64,000 nt of DNA from Burkholderiales bacterium (GCA_025354165.1 JANXNI010000096.1:31529-95528); one strand, 5' to 3'; positions 43,721-53,784 are shown, counted from the first letter of the stretch. Notes: a model not told the origin generated them from the sequence alone. Numbers and translations are program-made.

Positions 43721-46700
43721 TCAGGCGTTAAGTGGTCGCTTCACCCGATACCACGCTGCATAAATTGCAGGGACAGCGAGGATCGTGAGCACCGTTGCAA
43801 TTACGAGCCCTGCCATGATTGCCACGGCCATCGGGCCCCAAAGCACACTGCGCGTCAGCGGAATCATGGCCAAAACGGCCGCGGTCGCGGTCAGTGCAAT
43901 GGGGCGGAATCGTCGCACGGCGGCTTCGCGCGCCGCCGTCCATGCGTGGGTGCCGGTTGCCATGTCCTGCTTGATCTGATCGATCAGGATGATCGTGTTT
44001 CGCATGATGATGCCCATCAGTGCGATCACCCCTAGCATCGCCACGAAACCAAATGGCATGCGGAATACGAGCAGCCCCAGCGCGACGCCAACGATGCCGA
44101 ACGGCGCGGTCAACAACACCATAGAGGCAAGCGAAAAACTCTGTAACTGCAACATCAACAGCATCAACCACGCGAAGATCATGAGCGGCACACCTGCGCC
44201 GATGGAGCTTTGCGCCTTCGCGTTTTCTTCAAACGCACCGCCGACCTCAATGCGATACCCGGGTGGCAATTTGGCACGAATATCCGCCAGTTGCGGGTCA
44301 ATCTGCGCGGATACATCCGGCGCTTGCACACCTTCAACAATGTCCGAGCGAACGGAGAGCGTCGGAACGCGCGAGTAGCGACGGATGATCGGCTCTTCCA
44401 TGACTTGACTGACTTTCGCCACTTGCGACAGTGGCACAGTGCGTCCGCTGGCCGTCGGGACTTGCAGGTCTTCCACCTGCGACACGGCGATGCGCTCCGC
44501 TGCCGGCCCGCGCAGCACTACATCAATCAGGCGATCACGCTCACGGAATGCGCCTATCGTTGCCCCCGAAACCGCGCCACCCAACGAACGCGCTACTGTG
44601 AGCGAAGTAACGCCCAGAGCACGGGCACGATCCTGATCAACTTCAACCTGCAACGCAGGCGTGCGGTCACCCCAATCGGTGTTGACCTCAATCGTGTTCG
44701 GGCTCTTGCGCAGGACGGCTGCAACCTCATCGCCGATCTGCTTCAGCTTCGCAATATCCGGCCCGCTCACGCGGAAAATAATCGGATACGCGACCGGTGG
44801 ACCCAAAGGTGTTTTCAACGCACGGCCGCGCACGCCGGGGAAGTTGCTGTCAAGCGCTGCCTGCAGCTTGGTACTGACGCGATTTCGGGCTTCGACGCTG
44901 TCGGTCAGAATCAAAGTATGTGAAAAATTTGGGCGGAACAATTCCTGATTTAGTGACAGGAAATAGCGTGGCAGCGACATGCCAACGCTCGTGACAAATG
45001 TCTGCACATCCTTGTCGGCCTTGAGAATTGCTTCAAGCTTTTCGACCTGCGCCTCGGTCGCCTTAAAGCTTGAACCTTCAGGCAGCCACATCTCAACCAT
45101 CACCTCAGTGCGATCACTGGTTGGGAAGAATTGCTTCTCGGTTAGCCCCATACCAATCACACCGAGCGCGAGGCCTGCCATCGTGATTGCAATGGTGATC
45201 CAGCGATGGCTGATACACCAATCAATCGTGGCGCGCAGTCGCGTGTAGAACGGGGTGTCGAAGTGCTCGTGCCGAAGTTCACCATCCGGGCCTTCGACCG
45301 TAGCATTTTTTGGTCTCTTCAGAATCCAGTAGCCGAACAGGGGTGTCGCGATGATCGCAGCAAACCACGACAGTACGAGCGCAATCGTCGTCACGCTGAA
45401 CATATCGAACGTGTATTCACCCGTCGATGATTTCGCCGTTGCAATGGGCAGAAAACCTGCGGCCGTGACCAATGTACCGGAGAGCATTGGCCACGCGGTA
45501 CTTGCATACGCGAAGGTCGCAGAGGCGAATTTGTCGAAACCTTCTTCCAGCTTTCGAACCATCATTTCGACAACGATCATCGCGTCGTCAACCAGCAGTC
45601 CCAGCGCAATGATGAGCGCGCCGGTCGAAATGCGGTGCAAATCGATCTTGAAAATTTGCATCGCCAAAAAAGTAGCGAGCAACACGAAAGGAATGGTCAG
45701 TGCGACCACCGCACCCGCACGCCAGCCGAGCGAGATGAAGCTCACCGCCAGCACAATCGCGACCGCCTCCAGAAGTGAACGCATGAACGTTCCAACGGCC
45801 TCTTTCACGACTTTTGGCTGATTGCTTACCTGATGAAATTCGATGCCTACAGGCAAATCGTTCTTGATGCGCTCCATCTCGGCAGTCAAGCGCTGACCGA
45901 GCTGCAACACATCGCCGTCACTTTTCATAGAGACTGAAAGCGCGATACCGGGCTTGCCGCCGAAACGAATCGTTTGCACTGGCGGATCAGCGTAGCCGCG
46001 ATACACATTTGCAATATCGCCGAGCCGAATGGTGCGACCGTTAACCGCGAGCTGAAGCTCACGAACCGATTTCACCGATTCGAAGTTACCGGTGACACGC
46101 AGTGCAATGGCGTTGTCTTTGGTCTGAATGACACCAGCGGGCGAGACGGCGTTTTGTGCCTGCAACTGTGTGGCGATTGAATTGGCATCGATGCCAAGTG
46201 CGCCAATTTTCGCGTTGCTGATTTCGATGTAAATCTTGTCATCAACAATGCCGACCAGTTCGATCTTTGAAACATCGGGAATCCGAAGTAGCTCCTGCCG
46301 CACGTCTTCGACTTTGTCGCGCAATTCGGAGAGCGAGAAACCATCGCCCGTAAACGCGTAAATGGAACCAAATACGTCACCAAATTCATCGTTGAAAAAC
46401 GGGCCTTGCGCCTCTGCGGGCAAAGTAAATCGGATGTCGCCGACTTTCTTGCGCACTTGATACCACAGCGCTTGTATCTCCTTGCGTGGTGCGGTGTCGA
46501 TCAGCTCAAGAATGATCAGCGATTCGCCGGGCTTGGAGTAGCTTTGCGTGCGCTTGAAGTAAGGCATCTCCTGAAGCTTTTTCTCCAGGCGATCGGTAAT
46601 TTGGGCGTCAACTTGAGAGGTCGTTGCACCGGGCCACAACGTACGAATCGTAATGGCGCGGAAGGTGAAGTCCGGGTCTTCACGTTGACCCAGTTTGAAG

Positions 46701-46825
46701 TACGCGGCGAAACCCGCAATTGCAATCGCAAGAATAAAGAATAGCGTTAGTTGCTGATGCTTGATCGCAGCGGCCGAGATGTTTCGCTTGCTGCTGTCCG
46801 AGTCTTTTTCGCCAAGACCCATCAT
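43721..46825 (-). CDS. RND-family efflux pump inner-membrane subunit
   Basis: 1034 residues, complete. Twelve membrane helices in two repeats with two large periplasmic loops. Helix 4 has G-L-L-V-D-D-A-M-I-V-V-E, the proton-relay Asp pair of HAE-type RND pumps. The N-terminus lies in the cytoplasm and the protein works with the MFP encoded just upstream (ATGA overlap). No outer-membrane channel gene is present in this operon, so a TolC-like protein must come from elsewhere. Substrates unknown; drug or solvent efflux is typical. Confidence 0.93.
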   Translation of the reverse strand: MMGLGEKDSDSSKRNISAAAIKHQQLTLFFILAIAIAGFAAYFKLGQREDPDFTFRAITIRTLWPGATTSQVDAQITDRLEKKLQEMPYFKRTQSYSKPGESLIILELIDTAPRKEIQALWYQVRKKVGDIRFTLPAEAQGPFFNDEFGDVFGSIYAFTGDGFSLSELRDKVEDVRQELLRIPDVSKIELVGIVDDKIYIEISNAKIGALGIDANSIATQLQAQNAVSPAGVIQTKDNAIALRVTGNFESVKSVRELQLAVNGRTIRLGDIANVYRGYADPPVQTIRFGGKPGIALSVSMKSDGDVLQLGQRLTAEMERIKNDLPVGIEFHQVSNQPKVVKEAVGTFMRSLLEAVAIVLAVSFISLGWRAGAVVALTIPFVLLATFLAMQIFKIDLHRISTGALIIALGLLVDDAMIVVEMMVRKLEEGFDKFASATFAYASTAWPMLSGTLVTAAGFLPIATAKSSTGEYTFDMFSVTTIALVLSWFAAIIATPLFGYWILKRPKNATVEGPDGELRHEHFDTPFYTRLRATIDWCISHRWITIAITMAGLALGVIGMGLTEKQFFPTSDRTEVMVEMWLPEGSSFKATEAQVEKLEAILKADKDVQTFVTSVGMSLPRYFLSLNQELFRPNFSHTLILTDSVEARNRVSTKLQAALDSNFPGVRGRALKTPLGPPVAYPIIFRVSGPDIAKLKQIGDEVAAVLRKSPNTIEVNTDWGDRTPALQVEVDQDRARALGVTSLTVARSLGGAVSGATIGAFRERDRLIDVVLRGPAAERIAVSQVEDLQVPTASGRTVPLSQVAKVSQVMEEPIIRRYSRVPTLSVRSDIVEGVQAPDVSAQIDPQLADIRAKLPPGYRIEVGGAFEENAKAQSSIGAGVPLMIFAWLMLLMLQLQSFSLASMVLLTAPFGIVGVALGLLVFRMPFGFVAMLGVIALMGIIMRNTIILIDQIKQDMATGTHAWTAAREAAVRRFRPIALTATAAVLAMIPLTRSVLWGPMAVAIMAGLVIATVLTILAVPAIYAAWYRVKRPLNA

Positions 46826-48021
46826 GGCTTGTTGCCTTCCCTGGCAACGACCGGAACAGCACTGGCCGCAGGTACCGCAGTGGTCGCGGGATTAACGGCC
46901 GCGGCCGATGTCGTTGCCGCGTCAATCAAGCGCACCTTCTGCCCTGCAAGCAACAAATTGGCACCTGCGGTCACTACGAGATCGCCCGCCTTCAATCCCG
47001 AGATGACCGCGACGCCTTCATTGGTGCTCGTGCCGAGTTTCACCTCAACCGGTTTCACCGTTTCGCTGGCACGATCTACAAGCCAGACCCGTGTCGTATT
47101 GTCACGGGTATAGAGCGCGGTGTTGGGAACAACAATCACCTGAGCCTCACCCAGATCAAGACGTACAGTGGCGCTCATGCCAAGCTTTAACGCGTCGTCC
47201 GCATTGGCGATGGAGAGTTTCGCCATGTAAGTGCGACTGGCCGCATCGGCAGCCGGAGACAATTCGCGCAGATTGGCGGCGTAGAGCTTACCCGGAATGG
47301 CGTCGAAATGAGCAGCGAAACCCTTCGCCTGTTTCATCAAACCCACTTCACGTTCGGGCACGTTCACGATGATTTCTTTCTCGCCCAGTTGAGCGACCCG
47401 CACGACGCTCTGACCAGCAGAAACGACACTACCGGCTTCGGCGTCGATGGCAATCACGACGCCTGCCTTGTCAGCACGCAACGTCTGGAAGTTAAGTCCG
47501 TTTTGGGCATTCGCCAATTGCGATTGAGCGGCTTTCACGCGCGCGTCGGCTGCTGCGGTGGTCGCGGCCTGACGCTCCAGCGCCGCACCTGAGACAAATC
47601 CCTTGTCGCGCAATTCCTGCTGGCGCTTCAACTCGCTTTGCTGCAACACGAAATCCGTTCGCGCTACTTCAACTTGTGCTGACTGCGCGTTGATAGCGGG
47701 CAACACGTCCTGCGAATCAAGCACGGCTAATACTTGCCCCGCCTTGACTTCCTGACCCACATCCACGGCACGACGCGCAATTTTTCCGGGAACACGGAAA
47801 CCGTAGCGCTGCTCGTAACGGGGCCGTACTTCCCCCGGCAAGTACGAGATGTCGCCAATCGCGCTCAAGCCCACTTGCATGAAGCGCACAGGGCGCGGGG
47901 GCTCTGCTTTAGTCGCCGCCGCTTCCGTTTTCGCTTCGTCTTTTTTGCCGCAACCTGCGACCGAGAGCGTGCCCATAGCGAGCAATGCTGCGAGGAGGAG
48001 AGTTGCCTTCTTGTTCATCAT
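46822..48021 (-). CDS. RND periplasmic adaptor (membrane fusion) lipoprotein
   Basis: 399 residues. Lipobox V-A-G-C at about 22-25. Lipoyl/hairpin segment with G-Q-E-V-K-A-G-Q-V-L-A-V-L-D, a coiled-coil hairpin at about 95-170, and the beta-barrel with R-L-D-L-G-E-A. Links the RND pump to an outer-membrane channel. It overlaps the TetR gene upstream and the pump gene downstream, each by ATGA, so the three are translationally coupled. Confidence 0.92.
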   Translation of the reverse strand: MMNKKATLLLAALLAMGTLSVAGCGKKDEAKTEAAATKAEPPRPVRFMQVGLSAIGDISYLPGEVRPRYEQRYGFRVPGKIARRAVDVGQEVKAGQVLAVLDSQDVLPAINAQSAQVEVARTDFVLQQSELKRQQELRDKGFVSGAALERQAATTAAADARVKAAQSQLANAQNGLNFQTLRADKAGVVIAIDAEAGSVVSAGQSVVRVAQLGEKEIIVNVPEREVGLMKQAKGFAAHFDAIPGKLYAANLRELSPAADAASRTYMAKLSIANADDALKLGMSATVRLDLGEAQVIVVPNTALYTRDNTTRVWLVDRASETVKPVEVKLGTSTNEGVAVISGLKAGDLVVTAGANLLLAGQKVRLIDAATTSAAAVNPATTAVPAASAVPVVAREGNKP

Positions 48022-48869
48022 TTTGAATCCTTCGAATCCATAGCGTGACGTATCTGTGTGGTGTCTGTCGTATCAGCAATACCCGCTACATGCGCCCAGT
48101 AGCGCGTGAGTGCGAGCGAAGCCTCTTCCTGATAGGTGCCCATGCCAGGAAGGATCGGGCACTTGGGATCTTTGCTCAGCTCGCCGCGCATCAGGCCGTA
48201 GAGACCGATCATCATCGCGTAGCTGTGTTTGAGAAGGCGCACGCCTTCGCCAGGCGCGAGTTTGGTGAAATGCCGCTCCAGCCCTTCGCCCGCAGTGAGC
48301 AACCAGGTGGTCATGTTCATCTGGAAATTCTTCGCCGCTTCAAGCGGGACAGCGTCGCCACCGAAGCCCATGCAGACGGCTCCGAGTGGCATGTAGGTTG
48401 GCGCGTTTAACAAGTGCTCGCCGGCGAGCGCAATCATTTCCGGAAACAGAAACGGCTGCCCGCTGTTCATGCGAGCAATCAGGGTCGTGAAAAAGTGTTC
48501 GACATGGCGCATGTGAAGCGCCAGATAGATCTCTTCTTTGGTCTGGAAATAGAGATAAACCGTGCCCTTGGCAAGACCTGCGGACGTCGCTACGTCGGCG
48601 ACATTGGCAAGTTCATGGTGCTCGGCAAAGAGCCGCTCAGCTGCGTCGAGAATGGTTTGCCGACGCGCCTCCTTGTCGTCGCCATCGAGCGCCCGAACGC
48701 GCTTGCTGGCGTCTGGCGAGCGCTGTGCATGATGTAGCTCGTGCGCGCTCTTGATCATCGATTTAAGCGAGTTTTTTACGGCTCTTCCAGCACGCTGCGG
48801 CCCCTCTGTGGCGTGGCGTGCGTGATGCGCTTCAATGGCATCGAGTATGATTTTTTTGATCGGTGGCAT
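48018..48869 (-). CDS. TetR-family regulator of the RND operon
   Basis: 283 residues, longer than the usual 200. The TetR helix-turn-helix is at about 67-115 (R-R-Q-T-I-L-D-A-A-E-R-L-F-A, G-L-A-K-G-T-V-Y-L-Y-F), so it is preceded by an unusual His/Lys-rich extension of about 65 residues. No good ribosome site marks a downstream start, so the first ATG is kept with doubt. It is the first gene of its operon and two TGAC-N5-GTCA sites lie just upstream, which suggests autorepression relieved by a pump substrate. Confidence 0.88.
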   Translation of the reverse strand: MPPIKKIILDAIEAHHARHATEGPQRAGRAVKNSLKSMIKSAHELHHAQRSPDASKRVRALDGDDKEARRQTILDAAERLFAEHHELANVADVATSAGLAKGTVYLYFQTKEEIYLALHMRHVEHFFTTLIARMNSGQPFLFPEMIALAGEHLLNAPTYMPLGAVCMGFGGDAVPLEAAKNFQMNMTTWLLTAGEGLERHFTKLAPGEGVRLLKHSYAMMIGLYGLMRGELSKDPKCPILPGMGTYQEEASLALTRYWAHVAGIADTTDTTQIRHAMDSKDSK

Positions 48870-48895
48870 GGCAGAAGTTGGTCAAAGCCAACACG

Positions 48896-48947
48896 AACTG
48901 ACCGTGAGTCATTAAGACGCCGAATGCTAAATGACTCGCGGTCAGTT
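48896..48947. promoter_or_regulatory. paired TetR-type operators upstream of the efflux operon
   Basis: Two 13-bp palindromic sites, TGACCGTGAGTCA (48899-48911) and TGACTCGCGGTCA (48932-48944), each TGAC-N5-GTCA. They are also inverted copies of one another over 18 bp with one mismatch, centred 33 bp apart. The position, 27-78 bases upstream of the tetR start, fits autorepression. Binding is inferred. Confidence 0.75.
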
Positions 48948-49075
48948 GTAAAGCGCCGCGCGTGCGGTCACCACCTCCGCAACGCTGGATTAATTGTTAG
49001 AGCGGCTTTACCGCGATAGTTCGTACACAACGAGTCGCGCTAAAACCGCTCCCACATAGCGTTAACAGCCGTCGC

Positions 49076-50275
49076 TCAGACGCGCTCCAGTACAACCGCG
49101 ATTCCCTGCCCAACACCGATGCACATGGTGCACAGAGCATAACGACCGCCCGTTTGGTGCAATTGATTCACGGCAGTCGTCGCGAGACGCGCGCCTGACG
49201 CCCCCAGCGGATGCCCCAGCGCAATCGCGCCGCCATTCGGATTGACGCGCGGGTCGGCATCATCAACACCGAGTTCGCGCAATACCGCCAGGCCTTGCGC
49301 CGCAAACGCTTCGTTTAGTTCGATCACGTCCATCTGACTGATGGTCAGCCCGGTGAATGCCAACACCTTTTTAGTCGCTGGCGCGGGGCCGATGCCCATG
49401 ATGCGTGGCGGCACGCCCGCTGTCGCCATCCCAACGATGCGGGCGCGGGGCGTCAAGTTGTGAGTTTTGAGGGCAGCTTCGGAAGCCAACAGAATCGCGC
49501 ACGAGCCATCGTTAACGCCACTGGCGTTGCCCGCAGTCACCGTGCCATCAGGTCGCACTATGCCTTTCAATTTCGCAAGCACTTCGAGCGAAGTGTCACG
49601 CGGATGCTCATCTTTGCTGACGACTATCGGGTCGCCTTTTTTCTGCGCGATCGTTACCGCTGCGATCTCGGTGTCGAAGAATCCATGCTTCTGCGCGGCC
49701 ACGGCTTTTAGTTGCGATGCGAGCGCCATCTTGTCCTGCGCTTCGCGCTCGATCTTGAATTCAGTCGCGACGTTTTCTGCGGTCTCGGGCATCGAGTCGA
49801 CGCCGTATTTTTCTTTCATCAATTTGTTGATGAAGCGCCAGCCTATGGTGGTGTCGTACACCGCGTTGTTGCGAGCAAAAGCGCTGTCAGCTTTGGGCAT
49901 CACGAACGGGGCGCGACTCATGCTCTCTACGCCCCCAGCGATCATTAGCTGCGCTTCGCCTGACTTGATCGCGCGTGCTGCCGTGCCCAGTGCATCGAGG
50001 CCAGACCCGCAGAGGCGATTGATGGTCGCGCCGGGAACCGAAGACGGCAATCCGGCGAGCAGCGCGGACATATGCGCCACGTTGCGATTGTCCTCACCCG
50101 CCTGATTGGCGCAGCCGTAAATCACGTCGTCAATCGCCGCCCAGTCGAGATTTGGGTAGCGCGCGATCAACGCCGCTATCGGAACTGCGCCCAGATCGTC
50201 CGTGCGAACGGAGGAGAGCGAACCGCCGTAACGGCCAATGGGAGTACGGAGGGCGTCAACGATGTATGCGTTCAT
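49076..50275 (-). CDS. pcaF: 3-oxoadipyl-CoA thiolase / acetyl-CoA acyltransferase
   Basis: 399 residues. Thiolase with Cys89 in N-R-L-C-G-S-G, the [10 protein letters not shown] His motif and the C-terminal Cys in C-T-M-C-I-G-V-G. The N-terminus and the R-T-D-D-L-G-A-V-P segment fit PcaF, which splits 3-oxoadipyl-CoA to succinyl-CoA and acetyl-CoA. It directly follows pcaJ by ten bases. Both the box pathway and the protocatechuate branch end at this reaction. The ATG at 50275 is preferred over an upstream in-frame one. Confidence 0.92.
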   Translation of the reverse strand: MNAYIVDALRTPIGRYGGSLSSVRTDDLGAVPIAALIARYPNLDWAAIDDVIYGCANQAGEDNRNVAHMSALLAGLPSSVPGATINRLCGSGLDALGTAARAIKSGEAQLMIAGGVESMSRAPFVMPKADSAFARNNAVYDTTIGWRFINKLMKEKYGVDSMPETAENVATEFKIEREAQDKMALASQLKAVAAQKHGFFDTEIAAVTIAQKKGDPIVVSKDEHPRDTSLEVLAKLKGIVRPDGTVTAGNASGVNDGSCAILLASEAALKTHNLTPRARIVGMATAGVPPRIMGIGPAPATKKVLAFTGLTISQMDVIELNEAFAAQGLAVLRELGVDDADPRVNPNGGAIALGHPLGASGARLATTAVNQLHQTGGRYALCTMCIGVGQGIAVVLERV

Positions 50276-50285
50276 ATTTCTATCT

Positions 50286-50927
50286 TTAAGGAGCAATCGA
50301 AAGTTTGGAAAGCGAATTCAACTCGGCGAGTGACAGTCCGGCGACCGCCTCGGCAAGTCTAAAACCTTGCGGCGTGACATTGATCACGGCAAGGTCGGTG
50401 TAGATACGACTGACGCAGCGCACGCCGGTCAATGGATACGTGCACCGCTCGACGAGCTTGCTCTCGCCCGCTTTCGTCAGCAGCTCCATCATCACCCATG
50501 TTTGCCGTGCGCCGACAGCCAAATCCATCGCCCCACCCACGGCAGGAATATCGTCGTTGCCGCCCGTGTGCCAGTTGGCGAGATCGCCGTTAGCGGCAAC
50601 CTGAAACGCGCCGAGCACGGCGATGTCGAGGTGTCCGGCGCGCATCATCGCAAATGAATCTGCGCTATTAAAATATGAGCCACCGGGCAGCAGAGTCACC
50701 GGCTGCTTGCCCGCATTGATGAGGTCGAAATCTTCCTCACCCGCGGACGGTGCGGAGCCCATGCCAAGGAGGCCATTTTCACTTTGCAAAATCACCTCCC
50801 GATCGGCGCGCAAATGATTCGCCACGAGCGTCGGCATGCCGATACCGAGATTGACGTAAGCACCATCGGGAATGTCCTGCGCGATGCGTGCGGCGAGTTG
50901 ATCTCGCGTAAGTTTTTTGTAATTCAC
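50286..50927 (-). CDS. pcaJ: 3-oxoadipate CoA-transferase subunit B
   Basis: 213 residues. Contains the catalytic Glu50 in Q-S-E-N-G-L-L-G-M-G, the mark of CoA-transferase beta subunits, and the L-G-I-G-M-P segment. With PcaI it moves CoA from succinyl-CoA to 3-oxoadipate. The start is GTG at 50927, overlapping the pcaI stop as GTGA, which fixes it. Confidence 0.94.
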   Translation of the reverse strand: MNYKKLTRDQLAARIAQDIPDGAYVNLGIGMPTLVANHLRADREVILQSENGLLGMGSAPSAGEEDFDLINAGKQPVTLLPGGSYFNSADSFAMMRAGHLDIAVLGAFQVAANGDLANWHTGGNDDIPAVGGAMDLAVGARQTWVMMELLTKAGESKLVERCTYPLTGVRCVSRIYTDLAVINVTPQGFRLAEAVAGLSLAELNSLSKLSIAP

Positions 50928-51604
50928 GTCGCAGCTCCATCGCGCTCGACTCGCACCACACGCTGCACAAAAATCCCCGGCGTGATGACGCTTTCAGGAT
51001 CGAGCACGCCGAGCGTCACAACCTCATGCACCGAGGCAACGGCCACCTTCGCCGCCATGGCCATCACGGGTCCGAAGTTGCGCGCAGATTTGCTGTAGGT
51101 GAGATTGCCCCAGCGATCACCTCGTTCTGCTTTCACCAGGGCAAAATCTGCGTGAATTGGTGTTTCATAAACATACATTTCGCCATCAATCTTGCGCACT
51201 TCTTTTCCATCGGCCAGCCTCGTGCCGAAGCCAACCCGCGTGAAAAATCCTCCGATGCCAGAGCCTGCTGCACGAATGCGCTCCGCCAGATTGCCTTGCG
51301 GCACGAGTTCAAGCTCCACCCTTCCCGCGCGATAGAGCGCGTCAAACACCTGCGAATCAGTCTGACGCGGAAACGAGCAAATCACTTTCTTCACACGCCC
51401 CGCTTTGAGCAGCGCCGCGATTCCTGTTTCGCCATTGCCAGCGTTGTTTGCGATGATCGTCAGATGGCGCGCACCTTGCGCGATGAGCCCGTCGACGAGC
51501 GCCACAGGCATGCCGGCGCCTCCGAATCCCCCGACCATAATCGTCGCGCCATCATGGACATCTGCCAGCGCTGCCGCAACGGAAGAAAAGATTTTGTCAA
51601 TCAC
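50924..51604 (-). CDS. pcaI: 3-oxoadipate CoA-transferase subunit A
   Basis: 226 residues. G-G-F-G-G-A-G-M-P at 23-31 is the CoA-binding turn of alpha subunits, and P-A-type motifs are followed by E-T-P-I-H-A-D-F-A-L. Forms a heterotetramer with PcaJ. The start is GTG at 51604. It is the first gene of the pcaIJF run and is divergent from the serine hydrolase gene; the gap contains a palindrome at 51689-51710. Confidence 0.93.
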   Translation of the reverse strand: MIDKIFSSVAAALADVHDGATIMVGGFGGAGMPVALVDGLIAQGARHLTIIANNAGNGETGIAALLKAGRVKKVICSFPRQTDSQVFDALYRAGRVELELVPQGNLAERIRAAGSGIGGFFTRVGFGTRLADGKEVRKIDGEMYVYETPIHADFALVKAERGDRWGNLTYSKSARNFGPVMAMAAKVAVASVHEVVTLGVLDPESVITPGIFVQRVVRVERDGAAT

Positions 51605-51688
51605 GCGGATTCATCTCAACATTCAAAATTTTGTCTGCGCGTTTATCGCGATTTAGCGTAACGTTAACGAATGTTAGCGCTGGCGATT

Positions 51689-51710
51689 CATTGGCAATTG
51701 GTTGCCAATG
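51689..51710. promoter_or_regulatory. palindromic candidate operator between pcaI and the serine hydrolase gene
   Basis: CATTGGCAA, four bases, TTGCCAATG: perfect 9-bp arms. It lies 15 bases upstream of the AGGAGG site of the rightward gene and about 85 bases upstream of pcaI, a position suited to controlling either. The cognate regulator is unknown. Confidence 0.5.
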
Positions 51711-51735
51711 GCAGCGTCACATTTAGGAGGCTTAC

Positions 51736-53088
51736 GTGAATCAAAATTTATCGTCCACCACGTCGGTGGCATTCGTTGCGTCTGGTGCATTGCGACGAAA
51801 ATTTGCGCTGTTCGGCGCGCTTGGCCTGGGTCTGCTCGCCAATGTTTCGACGTTACAGGCGCAAACCCTGCCGACCGCAAAACCCGAGGCCGTTGGCATG
51901 TCCACCGAGCGCTTGAATCGCGTCGGCAGCTGGATGCGTACCGAGGTCGCGCAGAAGCGTATTCCCGGCGCGACGGTTATGGTGGTGCGCGGCGGTAAAG
52001 TGGTATACGTGGACACCGTGGGTCAACGCGGGCCGGACAGTGCTGCGCCCATGAAATCGGACGATATCTTCCGCATTTATTCAATGTCCAAGCCCATCGT
52101 CAGCGTCGCAGCGATGATGCTGGTTGAAGAAGGAAAACTGCTGCTCGAAGCGCCGGTCGCGCGCTACATTCCGTCGTTCGCGAACGTGAAAGTAGGTGTC
52201 GAAAAAACGGATGCCCAAGGCGTTAAGTCGCTCGATCTGGTGGCACCGCGCCGCCCGATGACCGTACAGGATTTGCTGCGCCATACGTCAGGCCTGACTT
52301 ACGGGTTTTTCGGCGAAGGCATGGTCAAAAAGGCTTATCAGGACGCGGACGTCGGCACTGGCGGCGACATCACAAACGCCGAATTTGCCGAGCGCATCGC
52401 GAAGATGCCGCTGGCTTTTCAACCGGGCAGTACGTGGGATTACAGTAACTCAACCGACGTTCTTGGCCGCGTGATCGAAGTGGCGTCGGGCCAGACATTG
52501 TTCACGCATCTGAAAGAGCGCCTGCTGGTGCCGCTTGGTATGAAAGACACGTCGTTTTACGTGCCAGACGCTGCTCGCCAGGCGCGCATCGCTGAACCGT
52601 TTAATGATGACCGATCAATTGGTGTCAACGCGCCCGTATTCGACCCGCGCAAGGTGCTGGCGATGGAGTCTGGTGGCGGCGGGCTCATGAGCACTGCGAT
52701 GGACTACGCACGCTTTTTGATGATGTTGCGCAACGGTGGTCAGCTTGAGGGCCGTCGCTACATTAGCCCGGCAACGCTCGCATTCATGACATCCGATCAG
52801 CTAAACGCGACCGTGACGCGCACGCCGCTCTATCTTCCCGGTCCCGGCTATGGCTTCGGTCTTGGTTTTGCTGTGCGCACCAGCGCTGGCGAAGCCGCGT
52901 ATCCCGCAGCCCTCGGCGAGTATTACTGGGGTGGCGCGGGCGGCACCTACATGTGGGTCGACCCGGCGAATGATCTTTTCGTCGTTTTCATGATGCAAAG
53001 CCCGAAACAGCGCGTGCCGTCGCGCTCGGTTCTGCGCAACATCATTTACGGTGCGATCACTGACACAAAGGTCAGCGGCGGTCACTAG
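51736..53088 (+). CDS. secreted serine beta-lactamase-like hydrolase (class C / EstB type)
   Basis: 450 residues. Hydrophobic N-terminal signal or anchor at about 23-43 (F-A-L-F-G-A-L-G-L-G-L-L-A), then the beta-lactamase fold. The S116-M-S-K119 pair holds the nucleophile and Lys; Y236-S-N follows. A late H/K-T-G-type motif is replaced by Y-Y-W-G-G-A-G-G-T, as in EstB-like esterases and D-aminopeptidases. GTG at 51736 has AGGAGG five bases upstream. Most likely an esterase or peptidase in the periplasm rather than a resistance enzyme. Confidence 0.88.
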   Translation: MNQNLSSTTSVAFVASGALRRKFALFGALGLGLLANVSTLQAQTLPTAKPEAVGMSTERLNRVGSWMRTEVAQKRIPGATVMVVRGGKVVYVDTVGQRGPDSAAPMKSDDIFRIYSMSKPIVSVAAMMLVEEGKLLLEAPVARYIPSFANVKVGVEKTDAQGVKSLDLVAPRRPMTVQDLLRHTSGLTYGFFGEGMVKKAYQDADVGTGGDITNAEFAERIAKMPLAFQPGSTWDYSNSTDVLGRVIEVASGQTLFTHLKERLLVPLGMKDTSFYVPDAARQARIAEPFNDDRSIGVNAPVFDPRKVLAMESGGGGLMSTAMDYARFLMMLRNGGQLEGRRYISPATLAFMTSDQLNATVTRTPLYLPGPGYGFGLGFAVRTSAGEAAYPAALGEYYWGGAGGTYMWVDPANDLFVVFMMQSPKQRVPSRSVLRNIIYGAITDTKVSGGH

Positions 53089-53103
53089 CTACCAGCCACA
53101 GGT

Positions 53104-53784
53104 TTAGTTGACTCGGTCGCCGGGCCAACGCAACGTATGGCCCGTGCGCCGGGTGAACTCGATGAGGTCCTCGGGCGTGTCGATGTCGACGCGATAGTGC
53201 GTGTTGTCGGTGTCAAACCAGTGCACGCGCTGCGGGTTCGCTTCACGCCAGCGACGGCCCATCAAGTGGGTGTCGCCCTGCAACCATTCTGCGCACAAAC
53301 TCGCGTCAAATATCACCGGATTTCCCGGCAATCCCGACACTCGTGGCACCACCATGGATGCCACATCGCTGCGATTTTTGAACGTGTCAATCAGCGCCGC
53401 CACGTCGTCAGCGTTGAGCAGAGGCTGATCGGCCAGAGCGATGATCACAGCGTCAGCTTTTTGGGTCAGCCTGTGCAAACCGATACGCACCGACGAGGGC
53501 TGGCCATCGTCTGGGCTCCGATTGGTGACGGTTTCAACGTTGGAGACCACGGGACCGGCGCGTACCGCCGCCTCGATCATCGCCGAGTAATGCCCGAGCA
53601 CCACCACGATCTCGTCAACGCCCGCATCCGACAGCGCCTTCAGTTGCCGATGGATGAGCGCCACTCCGTCGAGCTCAAGCAGTGATTTCGGCTTATGCCC
53701 GAGCCGACTGCCCGCGCCGGCTGCGAGCAGCACGGCACCGAGGGCCAGGCGCGCTGGAGGAGACGAAGGACGAGGGATATTCAT
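53104..53784 (-). CDS. MobA/MocA-like nucleotidyltransferase
   Basis: 226 residues. NTP-transferase motif L-A-A-G-A-G-S-R-L-G-H-K-P-K at about 19-32 and a G-N-P-V segment (S-G-L-P-G-N-P-V-I-F) later. These point to the MobA-like NTP_transf_3 group, which includes molybdenum-cofactor cytidylyl- and guanylyltransferases. The preceding residue pattern is closer to MocA. No molybdoenzyme genes are adjacent, so the substrate is undecided. Confidence 0.82.
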   Translation of the reverse strand: MNIPRPSSPPARLALGAVLLAAGAGSRLGHKPKSLLELDGVALIHRQLKALSDAGVDEIVVVLGHYSAMIEAAVRAGPVVSNVETVTNRSPDDGQPSSVRIGLHRLTQKADAVIIALADQPLLNADDVAALIDTFKNRSDVASMVVPRVSGLPGNPVIFDASLCAEWLQGDTHLMGRRWREANPQRVHWFDTDNTHYRVDIDTPEDLIEFTRRTGHTLRWPGDRVN

